This document shows positions 5,805 through 7,243 of a stretch of DNA of 7,243 nucleotides, piece by piece. The DNA comes from UBA5500 sp023622465 (GTDB taxonomy: Bacteria; Bacillota; UBA994; UBA5500). The notes under the pieces are model-generated. The model was not told the origin of the DNA, made no database searches, and was given only the letters and a program-made list of their open reading frames with translations. The stretch is taken from contig JAMNZE010000076.1 of assembly GCA_023622465.1 (NCBI GenBank), forward strand, positions 1-7,243. Reading direction: 5' to 3'. Within the stretch, counting starts at the first letter, position 1. Every line of letters begins with the position of its first letter. A program made the translations under genes and the position numbers.

Positions 5805-5828
5805 GGGGCCGACCAACGGGGCGGCCCC
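5805..5828. repeat. GC-rich palindromic repeat, copy 2 (inverted, upstream of prfB)
   Basis: GGGGCC (5805-5810) pairs with GGCCCC (5823-5828). The reverse complement of 5810-5820 is CCCGTTGGTCG, identical to 2739-2749. Downstream, CGGGT (5832-5836) can pair with ACCCG (5840-5844), while ACCC (5840-5843) can instead pair with GGGT (5849-5852), so two exclusive small hairpins exist. Confidence 0.55.
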
Positions 5829-5866
5829 CGACGGGTATCACCCGAATTGGGTTTGCACCTTGTAGA

Positions 5867-5887
5867 GGCGCTGACGTACACAGCGCC
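5867..5887 (+). promoter_or_regulatory. Hairpin just upstream of the prfB ribosome binding site
   Basis: GGCGCTG (5867-5873) pairs perfectly with CAGCGCC (5881-5887) around a 7-base loop. It ends 7 bases before AAGGAGG (5895-5901). There is no T-run directly after it, so a leader stem is more likely than a terminator. Confidence 0.5.
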
Positions 5888-5970
5888 CGTGCCGAAGGAG
5901 GTTTTTATTGTGCTGATCGATGCAAACCTTTTGCGCAAAAACCTGGAAGAACAAAAGCAAATCATTATAG

Positions 5971-5991
5971 AGATTAGGGACTCTCTTTGAC
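5971..5991 (+). promoter_or_regulatory. Programmed +1 frameshift site of prfB
   Basis: The end of the first frame reads AGG-GAC-TCT-CTT-TGA-C. The slippery CTT (5985-5987), the in-frame TGA at codon 27 followed by C, and the upstream AGGGA Shine-Dalgarno-like sequence match the autoregulatory RF2 site: low RF2 lets the ribosome slip and make more RF2. This break in the frame is therefore normal, unlike the later ones. Confidence 0.93.
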
Positions 5992-6678
5992 CTGCCTAGC
6001 AAGCAAGCCCGTTTAGCAGAACTGGAGAAGCTACAGCAGGAACCCGACTTTTGGTCCGATCAAAGGGCAGCCCAGCGGGTATTGGCGGAGGCCAAAACCC
6101 TGCGGGAGCAGATTACCCAGGTAGGTGCTTTAGAACAGCAGGTCAACGATGCGCTCGATTTGCTGACCATGGCCCAAAGCGAGAATGAGACCGACCTGCT
6201 GCCCGAGATAGAAGAACAGTATCGACTCTTGGTTAAGGCTATCAACGAGTTGCAGCTGCAGATATTGCTGGCTGGCCCCTATGACCATAACAATGCCATC
6301 GTCACTATCCACTCGGGGGCTGGCGGGACCGAATCGCAAGACTGGGCCGCCATGCTGCTGCGCATGTATACCCGCTGGGCGGAGGATCGCGGCTACCGAG
6401 TGCAAATCCTTGACTATGTGGGTGCCGATGAAGCCGGCATCAAGAATGCTACCCTGTTGATCAGCGGTCCTTTAGCCTACGGTTATCTGCGGGCGGAAAA
6501 GGGCGTGCATCGGCTGGTGCGTATTTCCCCCTTTGATACCGCCCGGCGGTGCCGGTGGCCAGCATGTGAATAAGACCGATTCGGCGGTGCGCATCACCCA
6601 CATACCCACCGGTATCGTGGTGCAGTGCCAGAATGAACGGTCCCAACATGCCAACAAGGAGACGGCCATGCGCATGTT

Positions 6679-6770
6679 ACGGGCCAAGCTATTGGAACGC
6701 CAATTGGAAGAGCAACAGAAAGAAACGGGCCAAGCTGTTGGAACGCCAATTGGAAGAGCAACAGAAAGAA
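6679..6770. repeat. 46-base tandem duplication in prfB
   Basis: Bases 6679-6724 are repeated immediately as 6725-6770 with one difference (A at 6691, G at 6737). Both copies encode AKLLERQLEEQQKE. Because 46 is not a multiple of 3, the duplication shifts the frame. Normal RF2 has one copy of this helix. Confidence 0.93.
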
Positions 6771-6997
6771 TTGGCTGCTTTGCGGGGCGAAGTAAAGGAG
6801 ATCGCCTGGGGTAGTCAGATTCGCTCCTACGTCTTCCACCCCTACAGCATGGTGAAAGACCATCGTACCGATGTGGAGGTGGGCAACACGTTCGCCCCAT
6901 AATTGGTATAGTTCATCTTAATTTATGGTGGCTGGAATGCCTGCGGGGCAAAAGCCCGGGGCTTCCTAGGGGCCATACGTAAGGAGAGGAGAGAACC

Positions 6998-7243
6998 ATG
7001 CGAAAAATTAACCTAAGCCTGGTATTAGTGCTAACTGCCGCCGCCTTAGTTACCGGCCTCTGGATGGGGCGCGGCTACGCTGCCAGCACCGCTGCCCCCG
7101 GTAGCGATCAAGACCCCTTAGTCACCAAAAGCTATGTGGATGACGCCATCGCCAAATTGGCCGCCAAACTGGAAGACGTCGGTCTGCCCGGTGAAGACCC
7201 GCACAATCCGCCGGCGGCCAGCATCGGTCTGAAAGTAGTCAGC
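6998..7243 (+). CDS. Exported protein of unknown function, N-terminal part (runs off right edge)
   Basis: The ATG at 6998 opens 82 codons with no stop before the window ends. AAGGAGAGGAG (6981-6991) is the ribosome binding site. Residues 1-28 look like a signal peptide: MRK, a hydrophobic core LSLVLVLTAAALVTGLWMG, and a likely signal peptidase I cut after G-Y-A (residue 28). The mature start is rich in A, S and T, then DPLVTKSYVDDAIAKLAAKLEDV (about residues 39-61), which looks like a short amphipathic or coiled helix. I have seen DPLVTKSYVD-like stretches in exported proteins of related Clostridia, but I cannot assign a function. The 95 bases before it hold only a 4-bp GGGC-AAAA-GCCC hairpin (6946-6957) and no clear terminator for prfB, so read-through from prfB is possible. 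Confidence 0.8.
   Translation, partial: MRKINLSLVLVLTAAALVTGLWMGRGYAASTAAPGSDQDPLVTKSYVDDAIAKLAAKLEDVGLPGEDPHNPPAASIGLKVVS

Larger units (their letters stand above)
5910..6902 (+). pseudogene. prfB: Peptide chain release factor 2 (RF2), disrupted
   Basis: RF2 recognises UGA and UAA in the ribosomal A site and triggers release of the finished protein. The GTG at 5910 follows AAGGAGG (5895-5901) with an 8-base gap. Codons 1-26 end at CTT, followed by the regulatory UGA (5988-5990); after the normal +1 shift the frame runs to SPF, the stop-codon recognition tripeptide (residues 206-208), as in E. coli RF2. After R-R (6544-6549) about 36 codons are missing and the frame changes, so translation stops at 6573 with about 220 residues. 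The catalytic GGQ block (GGAGGQHVNKTDSAVRITH) continues in another frame from 6545. A 46-base duplication (6679-6770) shifts the frame again, into EIAWGSQIRSYVFHPYSMVKDHRT. The last 20 or so residues (usually MDGDLDPFI...) are absent. As written, no intact RF2 can be made; sequencing or assembly error is a serious alternative. Confidence 0.88.

Noticed and set aside
5985..5991. Frameshift at codon 27 of prfB as a mutation.
   Set aside because: It is the known programmed +1 site of RF2 genes and is not counted among the lesions.
5910..6902. Loss of RF2 because UGA has been reassigned to an amino acid.
   Set aside because: It is tempting because none of the complete genes here ends in TGA. But the sample is only five genes, tryptophan is encoded by TGG throughout, the TGA-dependent frameshift site is kept, and secA carries similar damage, so a general indel problem explains more.
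6946..6962. GGGC-AAAA-GCCC as the prfB terminator.
   Set aside because: The stem has only four pairs and no T-run follows on either strand.

Overview
The window looks like a chromosomal segment of a low-to-mid GC Gram-positive anaerobe of the Clostridia type, possibly a Moorella or Desulfotomaculum relative. The reasons are strong AGGAGG-type ribosome binding sites, frequent TTG/GTG starts, a long-form hibernation factor, a SecA with a C-terminal zinc motif, and the order hpf - secA - prfB that is common in this group. The species call is inference.

Layout, left to right. (1) The 5' end of a minus-strand EVE-domain gene runs off the left edge (1-71). It is divergent from a cold-shock protein gene (193-390) that has a good sigma-A promoter, a UACG-tetraloop hairpin at its predicted mRNA 5' end, and an intrinsic terminator. 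(2) hpf, long form (607-1137), sits behind a SigH-like promoter with a palindrome in its spacer, and ends in an intrinsic terminator. (3) About 280 bases of non-coding DNA follow (1187-1469), rich in nested inverted repeats. (4) Next is a MobA-like nucleotidyltransferase-fold gene with a TrkA-C-like tail (1470-2653), broken by one missing base near 2350. (5) An intergenic stretch with a GC-rich repeat leads to secA (2880-5444), an overlapping unidentified small gene (5444-5788), a second, inverted copy of the repeat, and prfB (5910-6902) with the classical programmed frameshift site. (6) The start of an exported protein of unknown function (6998 to the right edge) closes the window.

Functionally this is a housekeeping and stress neighbourhood: RNA chaperone, ribosome hibernation, protein export and translation termination. 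I see no defence system, CRISPR array, transposase or RNA gene of a known class.

The most unusual feature is a dense cluster of indels in the right two thirds. It comprises a 1-base loss in the nucleotidyltransferase, an in-frame loss of about 44 codons in the SecA preprotein-binding region, and two tandem duplications in secA (5 and 19 bases) that cancel each other's frame. prfB carries a loss of about 107 bases at a CGGCGG microrepeat, a 46-base tandem duplication and a missing C-terminus. Because secA and prfB are normally essential, assembly or library artefact must be excluded before any biological reading. If the sequence is correct, prfB here cannot make intact RF2 and SecA is structurally altered.
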